A DNA stretch of 64,000 nucleotides from DATFBY01 sp035253585 (GCA_035253585.1 DATFBY010000092.1:1-64000); one strand, 5' to 3'. Shown: positions 50,774 to 59,933, counted from the first letter of the stretch. The notes: generated by a model not told the origin, from the sequence alone. A program made the numbers and translations.

Positions 50774-52084
50774 TTACGGGCTATTGTAGGTCGGCGGCAG
50801 CCGCTTGTAGCGCTCGGTCAGCAGTTCCTCACGCGTAGGAGCGGTGATCTCTCTCCCGCGGACGAAGACGCGCTCGGGCGTGGTCGACAGCTCGAACGGA
50901 TCGCCGCTCCACACGACTACGTTCCCTTCGCGTCCGGCGGCGAGGCTTCCGACACGATCGGCGACGCCCAGAACCTCGGCCGGCACGATGGTCACGGCGC
51001 GGAACGCATCATCCCATGACATTCCGTACGCCACCGCATTTCCCGCTTCCTGCCTGACGTTGCGCACGTTGAACGATTCGGGGTCGCCCGGCCCATTGCC
51101 GATCAGCAGCACGGTGACGCCGGCGCGACGAAGCAGCGCGGCGTTCTCCTGACGTGTGCCGAGCGTCGAAAAATCTCCAGGCAAATTGTTCATCGCACCC
51201 GCCATCACCGGCACCTTCGCCGCCGCGAGCTTCTCGGCGATCATCCATCCTTCGGCGCCGCCGGAGATGATCGGCCGGAGTCCATATTGCTTGGAGAGCT
51301 CCAGCACGGCTTCGATGTCACTCGCTTTGTCGGCGGCGACGATGAAGGGAAGGCGTCCCTGCACGACGGGGATCATCGCCTCGAGGTCGAGACGGCTCGC
51401 CGCGAAGGGCCGCGTCTCCGCTCGCTCGAAGTCGGCGCGGCGGCGCGAGTATGTGCGGGTGTCCTCGAGGAGCTCGCGCAGCTTGACGATGAGCTCGCCG
51501 CGTGCGTTCGTGTTCGCCGCCGCCGCGCGGCCGACCTGGCCGACCATCGCCACCGGCTGCCTAACGAGCATGTCGGACACACTGCCGTCGACAAGATCGA
51601 TCACGGCTGCCTGACCGGCGATGAGGCCGCCCGTCGGAATGATTCCTACTGTCGTCACACCGTCATCGCGCGCCTGCGCGAGCAACGCCGACGCCGGGTT
51701 GAGTCCGTCCCACACTGTGAACGCCGCGTTGATCGCATCGCCGCGGCCGCGAGCGGACGCATTCCGCGTCTCGGAGACTTGTCCTACTTCGATCAGGCCG
51801 AGCTGCGTGTTGGCGTTGATCAGTCCCGGAGTCACCCATTTTCCGGTGGCGTCGATTCGCTCCACTCCTTGCGGGATGGTGACGTCCCTTCCAACGGCGA
51901 CGATCCTGCCGTCGCGTATGAGCACCGTACCGCCGTCGATCGGCGCGCCGGTGGCCGTGTGAACTCGTCCGCCGGTGATAGCAACGCTTTGCGCCGCGGC
52001 GGGCGTGATCGCACCGACCGTGAGGAGCGTCGCGCCTAGCGCGCGTCGGGCGGCGACAGCGGCGGACCGAATATCGATGCTCAT
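50774..52084 (-). CDS. amidohydrolase-fold secreted protein lacking the HxH metal motif
   Basis: This 436-residue imidazolonepropionase-like protein has a signal peptide ending around PAAAQS. The fold landmarks GGTVLIRDGRIVAVGRDV and GKWVTPGLINANTQLGLIEV are present, but the usual HxH zinc pair is replaced by NxQ. Other metal-ligand regions are also altered (IISGGAEGW). The C-terminal VGSLAAGREGNVVVWSGDPF is normal. It is therefore probably not a classical zinc amidohydrolase and may be a pseudoenzyme partner of the intact homologue upstream, to which it is coupled by ATGA overlap. The substrate is unknown. Confidence 0.8.
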   Translation of the reverse strand: MSIDIRSAAVAARRALGATLLTVGAITPAAAQSVAITGGRVHTATGAPIDGGTVLIRDGRIVAVGRDVTIPQGVERIDATGKWVTPGLINANTQLGLIEVGQVSETRNASARGRGDAINAAFTVWDGLNPASALLAQARDDGVTTVGIIPTGGLIAGQAAVIDLVDGSVSDMLVRQPVAMVGQVGRAAAANTNARGELIVKLRELLEDTRTYSRRRADFERAETRPFAASRLDLEAMIPVVQGRLPFIVAADKASDIEAVLELSKQYGLRPIISGGAEGWMIAEKLAAAKVPVMAGAMNNLPGDFSTLGTRQENAALLRRAGVTVLLIGNGPGDPESFNVRNVRQEAGNAVAYGMSWDDAFRAVTIVPAEVLGVADRVGSLAAGREGNVVVWSGDPFELSTTPERVFVRGREITAPTREELLTERYKRLPPTYNSP

Positions 52085-53529
52085 CGCTGTGTCCCCCTGT
52101 CGTCAGGCACGTACCCAAGCTCGAAGTCCGTCCGCCATTTTTGTCTCGGGTCGCTGCGGTCGTACATGACCGCGCCATCGATCCAAACGAGATCGGGGCG
52201 CGCGTAAATACTCAACGGGTGTGCCGACCAGAGCACGACGTCGGCATTCTTGCCGGACTCGAGCGTGCCAATGCGATCCTCGAGGCCCAGTGCCCAGGCG
52301 GGATTGCGCGTGACCCAGGTGATGGCGTCCTCCTCCGTCAGCTGCAGCCCGGCGCGGCGTCCGGCCGCCAATGCCTTCGCTGCCTCTTGATTCAGCCGTT
52401 GCGAGCCGGACGGATCATCGGAGTGGACGATGGCACGCGCACCTGCAGCGTGCACCATCGCAATGTTCGCCCGCACTCCATCGAGTGCTTCGAGCTTGAA
52501 GCCGCCCCAATCGGCCCAGAGCGAGCCACTTATCGAGTCGCGCGCCATCAGGTCTGCAACCTTGTACGCTTCGACGCCATGATGGAACGACCGGATCTTG
52601 TAGCCGAACTCGCGCGCAATGTCGATCATCTGCGCCATTTCGTCCGCGCGATAGCAGTGATTGTGCACGAGAATGTTGCCGCGTAGCACCTCGGCCAGCG
52701 TCTCATTCCCCAGATCGCGCTGCGGCGCATCACCTTTCTTGTCCTCGTTCCACTTGTCCCACTTGCGGCGATACTGCTCCGCACCGATCCACGCGGCGCG
52801 ATAGCCGGCAACGTTCCCCATCCTGGTGGAAGGACCGCGCTGTGCGTACACGCGCTTTGGATTCTCGCCGCACGCCATCTTGAGCCCGTACTTCGCGCCC
52901 GGGAACTTCATGGCCTGCACGGTGCGCGCAGGCACCACCTTGAGCACCACGCTCCGTCCGCCAATGAGATTGGCGGAGCCAGGCAGCACCTGAAGTGTCG
53001 TGACGCCGCCCGCGAGGTTGCGCGGGAACTGCGGATCCTGCGGCCACACGGAGTGCTCCGCCCACACGTGCGCGGTGACCGGGTTCGTCGCCTCGTTGCC
53101 ATCGCTGTGCGCTTGCACGCCGGGCGAGGCATACACGCCGAGATGCGAGTGCGTGTCGATGAGTCCGGGTGTGACGTAGCGGCCGTTCCCCTCGATCACG
53201 GCCGCATCGGTAGGCGCCGTCACCTGCGCGCCGACGCCGGCAATCTTGCCATCCCGTAGCAGTACCGACCCGCCACGGATCACCGGTCCCGTTCCGGTGA
53301 AGATGTTCACGTTGCGGATGACGGTGACGCGTGCCGGAAACGCCCTGTAGGTGCTCGGAAATGGATCCGCGTTAGGCATGGAAACGGCGCCGAGGCCAGG
53401 GCGGTTGGCATTCGTATCCGCCGCCGATCGGGCCGGAGTCGGACTTTGCGACGATGGTGTCGCCCGCGAGCACGCGGCGATCGCAAGGAGTAGCACCGCT
53501 TGCAGGCTCACTCGTTGTAAAGGCGCCAT
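52081..53529 (-). CDS. amidohydrolase (imidazolonepropionase-like), predicted lipoprotein
   Basis: This 482-residue protein has a lipoprotein-type signal (LLLAIAACSRATP). The metal motif is intact in GLIDTHSHLGVY, with further ligands in VHNHCYRADE, SFHHGVEAYK and IVHSDDPSGS. The barrel is framed by GGSVLLRDGKIAGVGAQ and DRIGTLESGKNADVVLWS. It is likely periplasmic and could hydrolyse a cyclic amide or a peptide-derived substrate. Pairing of one intact and one HxH-less copy suggests a heteromeric assembly. A short gap separates it from the next amidohydrolase gene. Confidence 0.85.
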   Translation of the reverse strand: MAPLQRVSLQAVLLLAIAACSRATPSSQSPTPARSAADTNANRPGLGAVSMPNADPFPSTYRAFPARVTVIRNVNIFTGTGPVIRGGSVLLRDGKIAGVGAQVTAPTDAAVIEGNGRYVTPGLIDTHSHLGVYASPGVQAHSDGNEATNPVTAHVWAEHSVWPQDPQFPRNLAGGVTTLQVLPGSANLIGGRSVVLKVVPARTVQAMKFPGAKYGLKMACGENPKRVYAQRGPSTRMGNVAGYRAAWIGAEQYRRKWDKWNEDKKGDAPQRDLGNETLAEVLRGNILVHNHCYRADEMAQMIDIAREFGYKIRSFHHGVEAYKVADLMARDSISGSLWADWGGFKLEALDGVRANIAMVHAAGARAIVHSDDPSGSQRLNQEAAKALAAGRRAGLQLTEEDAITWVTRNPAWALGLEDRIGTLESGKNADVVLWSAHPLSIYARPDLVWIDGAVMYDRSDPRQKWRTDFELGYVPDDRGTQR

Positions 53530-53560
53530 GAAGGTGGAAGAGTAGAGGAAAGTGTTGACG

Positions 53561-54445
53561 TCAGACGCTGGTCGGGAGAAGTCGCTCAGGATTGTCCTGC
53601 ACTGCCGCGCGCTTCACTTCGTCAGGCAGCGACAGCGCGAGGAATTGATCGACGTTGGTTCGCATGCTGGCGACGCCGGGGCTCGGCCAGTCGGTCCCCC
53701 AGAGGAGCTTGGAGCCGATTTCGGCGAGACGCGGGAAGTATTCGAGAAGTGTCTTTGGCGGAATACCGGAGAGATCGAGCCACACGTTCTTGTGCCGACG
53801 GAGAATGAAGAACGCTTCCGCCATGTACAAGGGGCGGCCGCCGTGCGCCATCAAGATTTGCAGATCGGGGAAATCGATCGCCACATCGTCGATCTCCATG
53901 GGATTGCCGAACTTGCTCCGCGCGCCGGGGAAAATACTGGTCCCCGTGTGGATCATTACTGGTAGGCCTTTGGCCTCGCACAACCGGTAAATGTCGGCCA
54001 GACGGTCGAGGCCGTCGGTGTACGCGTTCGCGGCAAAGCCCATGTGCGGTGGATGCACCTTCAGCACGCGCGTACCGATCTCGAGGAGATGTTCGACCGC
54101 CGCGGTGCAGTTAGGCGTGCTGATCGGGTCGACGCCACCGTAGGGCAGGAGCCGTCGCGGATCCGCCTCGGCGTATCTCGCCGCGAACTCGTTGGTCTCC
54201 GGCGTGAAGCCCATGATGTTCGGGCTGACGTAGTTCACCATCCCCAGCCGGTCGATGCGCTCTTTGTCCATGATCTCGAGCAGAAGCTTGGGCTCTTCCA
54301 TGAGCTGCATGAGGAAGTTCCAATGCTCCTCCTTGCCGCGTCGCATCGTCTGCAGTACCGCTGGCTTCATTTGCGTCCACGGTTGGATGTGGACGTGCAC
54401 GTCGGTGACGCGCAGCGCGGCCATCTCCCCCGCGTCAGGCACCAT
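53561..54445 (-). CDS. amidohydrolase family 2 protein (TIM-barrel, decarboxylase-like group)
   Basis: This 294-residue cytosolic protein belongs to the amidohydrolase-2 group that includes ACMSD and related decarboxylases. It starts VTDVHVHIQPW (HxH). It continues with KVHPPHMGFAAN, MIHTGTSIFPG and LMAHGGRPLYMAEAFF, and ends with LLWGTDWPSPGVASM carrying the late Asp. The ATG at 54445 overlaps the crotonase stop by one base. An upstream in-frame start would add 26 Arg-rich residues out of the crotonase gene and is rejected. The specific reaction cannot be read from the sequence; position suggests a step linked to the CoA-ester pathway. Confidence 0.8.
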   Translation of the reverse strand: MVPDAGEMAALRVTDVHVHIQPWTQMKPAVLQTMRRGKEEHWNFLMQLMEEPKLLLEIMDKERIDRLGMVNYVSPNIMGFTPETNEFAARYAEADPRRLLPYGGVDPISTPNCTAAVEHLLEIGTRVLKVHPPHMGFAANAYTDGLDRLADIYRLCEAKGLPVMIHTGTSIFPGARSKFGNPMEIDDVAIDFPDLQILMAHGGRPLYMAEAFFILRRHKNVWLDLSGIPPKTLLEYFPRLAEIGSKLLWGTDWPSPGVASMRTNVDQFLALSLPDEVKRAAVQDNPERLLPTSV

Positions 54446-55227
54446 CAACGACCCGTAAAGTTCGCGGGGCGCTTCTCGAGAAATGCGCGCACTCCTTCGG
54501 TTTTGTCTTCGCTCGCGAAGCACAGTTGGAAGAGCGACGTCTCGAGCTTGAGCCCTTCATCGAGGGGAAGGCTGAAGGCCGCGCGGGTAGCCTCTTTCGC
54601 TGCTGCCAGCGCCACCGGGCTCTTTGACGCCATGCTTTCGGCCAGCGCGAACGCGCGCGGGAGCAGGTCGGCCGGCGCGACAACTTCTTCGACCAGTCCA
54701 ATGCGATGGGCTTCGGCGGCGTCGATCAGATCACCGCTCAGAATGAGGCGAAGCGCGGCACCAAGACCGACGATGCGCGGTAGCCGCTGCGTGCCGCCTC
54801 CGCCAGGAATGATTCCGAGATTGACTTCCGGTTGACCGAACTTCGCGTTCGTCGACGCCATGCGGACGTCGCAGGCCAGCGCCAGCTCCATTCCTCCGCC
54901 GAGACAAAAACCGTTTACCGCGGCGATCACCGGCTTCGGAGAGCGTTCGACCGCCTCGAAGATCGTCGGGCCCTTCATCGTCCGCCATTGATCGACGGCC
55001 GTTCGTCCCTCGAACTCGCCGATGTCCGCGCCGGCGACGAACGCCTTGTCCCCGGCACCAGTGACGATCATCGCACGGACGTTCGCGTCCCGATTCGCGG
55101 CGTCGACGGCGGCTACGAATGCCGCGCGCACCTCGCTGTTCAGCGCGTTGCGCTTCTCCTGCCGATCGACCGTGATGAGCGCAATCCGATTGCGTATCTC
55201 GCTACGAAGGACGTGACTTTCAGTCAT
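54445..55227 (-). CDS. enoyl-CoA hydratase (PaaF/crotonase-like)
   Basis: This 260-residue crotonase keeps both catalytic Glu positions, in GFCLGGGMELALACD and PEVNLGIIPGGGGTQRLPR, so it should be a genuine 2-enoyl-CoA hydratase. KAFVAGADIGEFE forms the oxyanion region. Start ATG 55227 overlaps the dehydrogenase stop, which I prefer to an in-frame start five codons upstream. Together with the adjacent 3-hydroxyacyl-CoA dehydrogenase and the thiolase it supplies the lower part of a beta-oxidation or phenylacetate-type route. Confidence 0.88.
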   Translation of the reverse strand: MTESHVLRSEIRNRIALITVDRQEKRNALNSEVRAAFVAAVDAANRDANVRAMIVTGAGDKAFVAGADIGEFEGRTAVDQWRTMKGPTIFEAVERSPKPVIAAVNGFCLGGGMELALACDVRMASTNAKFGQPEVNLGIIPGGGGTQRLPRIVGLGAALRLILSGDLIDAAEAHRIGLVEEVVAPADLLPRAFALAESMASKSPVALAAAKEATRAAFSLPLDEGLKLETSLFQLCFASEDKTEGVRAFLEKRPANFTGR

Positions 55228-56090
55228 GTGCTCGTCTCCCAACGATAGAAACCGTGTCCGCTCTTCTTTCCGAGACGACCCTCGGCGACGAGACGGCGAA
55301 GGAGCTCCGGCGGACGATAGGTGTCGTCGCCGAAGGTGGCGTGGAGATGCTCGGCGATGGCGAGACGAACGTCCAGCCCCACAAGATCGGTCAGGCGCAG
55401 CGGACCCATCGGGTGGTTGTAGCCTAGCTCCATGGCGCGATCGATGTCCTCGGCACTGGCGACACCTTGCTCGAGCATCCGGATTGCTTCGAGCCCCAAC
55501 ACGACCCCGAGGCGACTGGTGGCGAACCCAGGAGTATCGCGCACGATGATCGGCGTCTTTCCGATGCGCTCCGCGAAGGCTCGAGCACGCTCGACGACGT
55601 CATCGCTCGTTCGCTCGCCCCGGACGAGCTCGAGCAGCTTCATCACCGGAACCGGATTGAAGAAGTGCATCCCGATGACGCGATCCTGATGCGTCAACGC
55701 CGAAGCAATCGCGGTGATCGAGAGGGACGATGTGTTGCTGGCGAGCACGGCATTCGGAGCGACGACCGGCTCGAGCTCGGCGAACAGGCGCTTCTTGAGC
55801 TCGAGCTTCTCCGGCACCGCCTCGATGACCAGGTCCGCATCGCGTGCCGCGTCGATCGCCGCGCCGCACGTGGTCAGGGCGCCTAACGCGGCGTCGCGCT
55901 GGTGCGGAGTGCACTTGCCCTTGGCGATGGCGGTGTCGAATGACGTGCGAATCCGCTGGAGCCCGCGCTCGAGCGTGGCGGCGTCGGCATCCGCGAGCCG
56001 CACCTGATGGCCGGCGAGGGCCGCGACATAGGCGATGCCATGACCCATGGTGCCAGCGCCGATCACGGCAACGTGCCTGAACGCTGTCAT
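55224..56090 (-). CDS. 3-hydroxyacyl-CoA dehydrogenase (PaaH/Hbd-like)
   Basis: This 288-residue NAD-dependent enzyme starts with the Rossmann motif VAVIGAGTMGHGIA. VIEAVPEKLELKKRLFAEL, SNTSSLSITAIA and GMHFFNPVPVMKLLELV with the catalytic His follow. The C-terminal helical domain has NHPMGPLRLTDLVGLD. Length matches 3-hydroxybutyryl-CoA dehydrogenase. ATG 56090 overlaps the GDPD stop. The frame stays open far upstream but that part is antisense-like sequence of the GDPD gene and is not included. Confidence 0.92.
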   Translation of the reverse strand: MTAFRHVAVIGAGTMGHGIAYVAALAGHQVRLADADAATLERGLQRIRTSFDTAIAKGKCTPHQRDAALGALTTCGAAIDAARDADLVIEAVPEKLELKKRLFAELEPVVAPNAVLASNTSSLSITAIASALTHQDRVIGMHFFNPVPVMKLLELVRGERTSDDVVERARAFAERIGKTPIIVRDTPGFATSRLGVVLGLEAIRMLEQGVASAEDIDRAMELGYNHPMGPLRLTDLVGLDVRLAIAEHLHATFGDDTYRPPELLRRLVAEGRLGKKSGHGFYRWETST

Positions 56091-56770
56091 GCCTGACGAA
56101 TCGTCGGAAGTGTGTCGGAGCAGAGCGCGTCGACGCCCCAGTCGATCAGCTGCCGCGCACGATGTGGATCGTTGACGGTCCAGGCGATGACGCGCGCGCC
56201 GCTCTGCTGCGCCAGCGCGACGAGGGGAGGATCGATCAGCTCCCATTGCTGCCAGAGGTCGAGCGCACCCGCGTCGCGAAGCGCGGCGCCCGGATCGAGC
56301 AAATAGGACACGAGGAGAATTCCGGTGCGGATCTCCGGTGCCAGCGCCCGCACGTTGCGCGGAATGCGATGATCGAAGCTGTGGACGGCGCACCGCGCGG
56401 GGGCAGGAGAGCCTCTGATCACGTCGACGACTTGGGCTTCGATTCCTGACGCCTTGATCTCCACGTAGACATCGGCGCGCCCGTCCACCAGCGAGAGCAC
56501 CTCGTCGAGCGTCGGAATCGGCTCGCTGTCCGCCACGCGGAATCGGTCCAGTTCTGCGCGCGTGAGCTCGGCGATGGCGCGGCCGGCGAGCGCCCGTTCG
56601 TCGCATCTGGCGCGCGGAATGGGGTCATGATGCACGATCACCACGCCATCGCGTGTCGCATGCACGTCGAGCTCGATGCCGTCGGCACCGAGCTCGAGCG
56701 CCCGCCTGAACGCGGAGATCGTATTCTCAGGCTTTTCCCGCGAAGCGCCGCGGTGTGCGATCAGTTGCAG
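56087..56770 (-). CDS. glycerophosphodiester phosphodiesterase, probable CTG start
   Basis: This 227-residue GDPD-type TIM barrel hydrolyses glycerophosphodiesters to glycerol 3-phosphate and an alcohol. The N-terminal catalytic part, LQLIAHRGASREKPENTIS and ELGADGIELDVHATRDG, is encoded upstream of any in-frame ATG, GTG or TTG in the region. The only start with a good signal is CTG at 56770, seven bases after GGAGGAGG (56785-56778). HDP, YVEIKASG and AWTVNDPHRARQLIDWGVD complete the family motifs. Starting at the internal GTG 56665 would delete the catalytic His and is implausible. It sits oddly between acyl-CoA genes. Confidence 0.85.
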   Translation of the reverse strand: MQLIAHRGASREKPENTISAFRRALELGADGIELDVHATRDGVVIVHHDPIPRARCDERALAGRAIAELTRAELDRFRVADSEPIPTLDEVLSLVDGRADVYVEIKASGIEAQVVDVIRGSPAPARCAVHSFDHRIPRNVRALAPEIRTGILLVSYLLDPGAALRDAGALDLWQQWELIDPPLVALAQQSGARVIAWTVNDPHRARQLIDWGVDALCSDTLPTIRQA

Positions 56771-56772
56771 CC

Positions 56773-57891
56773 TTACGCCTCCTCCATCTTCTTCGGCAGA
56801 ATCCAGTCGTTCTCCTTGAAGATCTCGTGCAGCACCGCCCGGTCTTCCGCCGTCGGGAGCACCGACTCGACGTACTCCTTGTACCTCTCGCGCTCGATCG
56901 GCTCGCCGTCGATGGTGAACGTCTGACCCTTATACTTGCCGATTCGCCGATTGAACTTCACGCTCGGCACCTTGAGCTTGTCCTGATCCGCCGGCACGTA
57001 GGTGTTGAGCCGATCGATCAGTCCCTGGACTTCTTGGCGATAGAGCTCGCGCGCGGATTCGTTGAGCGCCGTAGCGTCCGCTGGCTGCGGGTTGGAGCGC
57101 TCATCGAAGCGGCCCTTGAGGCCCCACGTGTACGCCCACTGCGCCGACGACGAGTTGTCGGTCCCGAAGAGATCGAATGCCGTCGATACCCACTTGTTGA
57201 AGTAGCGCTGCATGATGGGAATCGGGATGCGTCCGGCCCTAATGATGCGCAGAAGTCCATTGTTCCCGGTGCCAAGGTGGTACGACTCCTCCTTCAGCAT
57301 CGGCTTCATCGAGCGTGAGAGCGGCGCGAAGCCCGAGGTCGACAGCATCTGGAGCTGATACTTGCCGTCACGATCGATGAACTGCGTGTACGCGAAGAAG
57401 TCGAGCCAGTTCTCGACACTCTCGTTGAAGGAGCCGAGCAGACGCTCGTGCTCATCCGCACGGCGCTGCAAGAGTTTCTCGGCCTCGCGCTTTCCTTCGT
57501 CCCCGAAGTGCGCCACGAGCAGATACGACATCTGCCAGCCGTGCCGCATCTCCTCCGCCATGACGCGGTAGATCGAGAGCAGATCGTAGTCGCTCGGCGC
57601 ATTCTGCAAGAGCGCGCGCTGCTGCTCGACCGACGCGAACTCGGTGTCGCCCTGGAAGATGATGAGGTTCTGGAGGGCGTCTCGAATGCGCTGATCGGGG
57701 ATGTGCATTACCGTGGGCCACTTTCGTGTCCCTTTGTAGTGACCGAATTCGATCTCCGGCACATCGAGGTCGGCGAGCTTCACTTCGAACTTGTAGTCGC
57801 GAAGCTCCTTGGCATCGACGCCGATGTCCTGCTGCCAGACTTTGAACAGATCGATCCAGTCGTCGAAGTTCGTGATCTTCGTAAGAGCCAT
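56773..57891 (-). CDS. PaaA/BoxB-like di-iron oxygenase
   Basis: This 372-residue ferritin-fold protein belongs to the phenylacetyl-CoA/benzoyl-CoA epoxidase family. Carboxylate and His ligands are visible in FQGDTEFASVEQQ, VMAEEMRHGWQMSY, FNESVENWLDFFAYTQF and LKEESYHLGTGNNG, giving two ExxH-type helices. It is longer than PaaA (about 310) and shorter than BoxB (about 470). No PaaB, PaaC, PaaD or PaaE gene is nearby, so it would need an unlinked reductase or be a different member of the family. Aromatic or aliphatic acyl-CoA oxygenation is inferred from the crotonase and thiolase neighbours. Confidence 0.83.
   Translation of the reverse strand: MALTKITNFDDWIDLFKVWQQDIGVDAKELRDYKFEVKLADLDVPEIEFGHYKGTRKWPTVMHIPDQRIRDALQNLIIFQGDTEFASVEQQRALLQNAPSDYDLLSIYRVMAEEMRHGWQMSYLLVAHFGDEGKREAEKLLQRRADEHERLLGSFNESVENWLDFFAYTQFIDRDGKYQLQMLSTSGFAPLSRSMKPMLKEESYHLGTGNNGLLRIIRAGRIPIPIMQRYFNKWVSTAFDLFGTDNSSSAQWAYTWGLKGRFDERSNPQPADATALNESARELYRQEVQGLIDRLNTYVPADQDKLKVPSVKFNRRIGKYKGQTFTIDGEPIERERYKEYVESVLPTAEDRAVLHEIFKENDWILPKKMEEA
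56778..56785 (-). promoter_or_regulatory. Shine-Dalgarno GGAGGAGG before the CTG start
   Basis: This purine-rich site lies within the last codons of the di-iron oxygenase gene and seven bases before CTG 56770-56768. It is the main support for a CTG start of the GDPD gene. Confidence 0.7.
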
Positions 57892-57935
57892 CGTCTACAC
57901 CTCGGGTTGATGCGGGAACTCGGTGAGAGTCCCGA

Positions 57936-58718
57936 TTACACCTTCACCTTCTTGCTTTCCAGGAACGCTGCGATCCCCTTGGCCGCGTCGCCGCTCTGGA
58001 AGCAGCGCAGCTGTGCTTCGAGCTCGTAGTCGAGCATTTGCGGGAGCGAACGATCGAGCGACTCGTACACCGCACGCTTCGAGAGCGCGATCGGCAGCGC
58101 CGGCTTCGCGGCCAGCGTGGAGGCCAGCGCGCGCGTCTCGCGCTCGAGCTCGTCGTGCGGTACGACGCGATTCACCAAGCCGAGTCGCAGACACTCCTCG
58201 GCGTCGATCACTTCGGCCAACCAGAACAGCTCGAGTGCCTTCGATGGGCCGACGAGTCTCGGCACGAAGTAGGTGGCGCCCCAATCCGGATGGAGGCCGA
58301 TGCGGTTGAAAGTTTGACCGATGCTCGCGCGATCGCTGGCGATGCGGAGATCGCACGCGAGCGCGAGGTTGGCACCGCCGCCGGCTGCGACACCGTTTAC
58401 GCTCGCAATGACCGGCTTGCTGGAGTTGCGAATCGTGGTGACGACCTTGCGTCCGGCTTCTACCAGTGCGGCCAGCGATTCGACGTCGCGCTTTGCGATG
58501 AGCTCGCTCATGTAGGCGACATCGGCGCCGGCACAGAAGCCCCGGCCCGCGCCGGTGATTACGATCGCCCGCACGCTCCCGTCGCTCTCGAGCTCGTCGA
58601 GCGCTTCAGACACCTCCTGACGCATACGCCCGGCGAAAGCGTTGAGCTTGTCCGGCCGGTTGAGCGTGAGCGTGCCGATGCCGTCGCTGCTGTCGAGCAG
58701 AATGTTCTCGTAGCTCAT
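57936..58718 (-). CDS. enoyl-CoA hydratase/isomerase (PaaG-like)
   Basis: This 260-residue crotonase resembles PaaG, the 1,2-epoxyphenylacetyl-CoA isomerase. The first Glu position is replaced (GVAAGGGANLALACD) and the second region reads GLHPDWGATYFVPRLVG, similar to the GLIPDxGGTWLLPR of PaaG. GRGFCAGADVAYM is the oxyanion segment. ATG 58718 overlaps the thiolase stop. The pairing of a PaaG-like isomerase with the PaaA/BoxB-like oxygenase immediately downstream strengthens the idea of an epoxide-forming hybrid pathway. Confidence 0.87.
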   Translation of the reverse strand: MSYENILLDSSDGIGTLTLNRPDKLNAFAGRMRQEVSEALDELESDGSVRAIVITGAGRGFCAGADVAYMSELIAKRDVESLAALVEAGRKVVTTIRNSSKPVIASVNGVAAGGGANLALACDLRIASDRASIGQTFNRIGLHPDWGATYFVPRLVGPSKALELFWLAEVIDAEECLRLGLVNRVVPHDELERETRALASTLAAKPALPIALSKRAVYESLDRSLPQMLDYELEAQLRCFQSGDAAKGIAAFLESKKVKV

Positions 58719-59917
58719 GCGGACAGATTCTCGATGATTGTCGCTATCCCCTGACCGACGCCGATACACATCGTCGCCAGGCCGTAGCGGGCGCGCCGGC
58801 GCCGTAGCTCGTGCACCATACCGGCGACGATTCGGGCGCCGGACGCGCCTAACGGATGCCCGAGGGCGATCGCACCGCCGTTCGGATTCACGCGCGCCGG
58901 ATCGGCGCCAAGCTCCTTGATGCACGCGAGTGCCTGCGCCGCGAACGCCTCGTTGAGCTCGATGACATCCATGTCGTCGATGCGGAGACCGGCGCGGGCG
59001 AGCGCCTTTCGAGTCGCCGGAACCGGTCCGATTCCCATCACCTCGGGCGCCACGCCAGCCACGGCGGTGGTGACGACGCGAGCCATCGGTGCGAAGCCAT
59101 TGTCTTTCGCAAACCGCTCGGAAACGATCAGCGCCGCGCTGGCGCCGTCGTTGATGCCGCTCGACGTGCCCGCGGTGACGGTGCCACCGTCGCGCACGAA
59201 CGCCGGCTTCATGGCGCGAAGCGTCTCGATCGTAGTGTCGGGGCGCGGATGCTCGTCCCGGTCGACGACGGCTTCGGTTCCTTTGCGATCGCGGATGCGA
59301 ACGGGGACGATCTCCTCGGCGAAGCGGCCGTCTCCCATCGCGCAGGCAGCGCGCCGCTGACTCTCGTGAGCGAATGCGTCCTGCTCGTCGCGCGTGATGC
59401 CGTAGCGCTTGGCGACCTCTTCGGCGGTCTCGCCTAACGAGATGGTCCACTGCGCGGGGAAACGAGGGTTGACGAATCGCCAGCCGACCGTGGTGTCGGC
59501 GATCTGCGGCGCGGTACGGGGAAAGGCCTCGTCAGGCTTTAGCGTGACCCATGGCGCGCGGGTCATACTCTCCACACCGCCGGCGATGAAGCACTCGCCT
59601 TCGCCGGCGCGCACTGCCTGCGCCGCGCTAGCGATCGCTTGCAATCCGGAGCCGCACAGCCGGTTCACCGTCTGTCCCGGGACCTCGACCGGTAGTCCGG
59701 CCAGGAGCAATGCCATGCGCGCAACGTTGCGGCTGTCTTCACCGGCCTGATTCGCACAGCCGAGGATGACATCGTCCACCGAGCCTGCATCGACGCCGGT
59801 TCGCTCGACCAGTCCGGCAATGGCGTACGACGCCAGATCGTCCGGGCGCACGCGCGCGAGCGCGCCGCCGTGGCGACCGATCGGAGTGCGTACCGCATCG
59901 ACGATTAACGCGGTCAT
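58715..59917 (-). CDS. acetyl-CoA acyltransferase (thiolase, PaaJ/PcaF-like)
   Basis: This 400-residue thiolase II cleaves 3-oxoacyl-CoA with CoA. It has the nucleophilic Cys in NRLCGSGLQAIASAAQ, VELNEAFAAQALA-type active-site segment (here IELNEAFAAQALACIK) with NGGAIALGHPLGASGARI, and the C-terminal Cys in ATMCIGVGQG. It closely fits 3-oxoadipyl-CoA thiolase length and start (ALIVDAVRTPIGRHGGAL). I chose ATG 59917, since the longer frame upstream overlaps the ALDH gene. The stop is coupled to the PaaG-like gene. Confidence 0.93.
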   Translation of the reverse strand: MTALIVDAVRTPIGRHGGALARVRPDDLASYAIAGLVERTGVDAGSVDDVILGCANQAGEDSRNVARMALLLAGLPVEVPGQTVNRLCGSGLQAIASAAQAVRAGEGECFIAGGVESMTRAPWVTLKPDEAFPRTAPQIADTTVGWRFVNPRFPAQWTISLGETAEEVAKRYGITRDEQDAFAHESQRRAACAMGDGRFAEEIVPVRIRDRKGTEAVVDRDEHPRPDTTIETLRAMKPAFVRDGGTVTAGTSSGINDGASAALIVSERFAKDNGFAPMARVVTTAVAGVAPEVMGIGPVPATRKALARAGLRIDDMDVIELNEAFAAQALACIKELGADPARVNPNGGAIALGHPLGASGARIVAGMVHELRRRRARYGLATMCIGVGQGIATIIENLSA

Positions 59918-59933
59918 AGGCGCAGTTTCGTTC

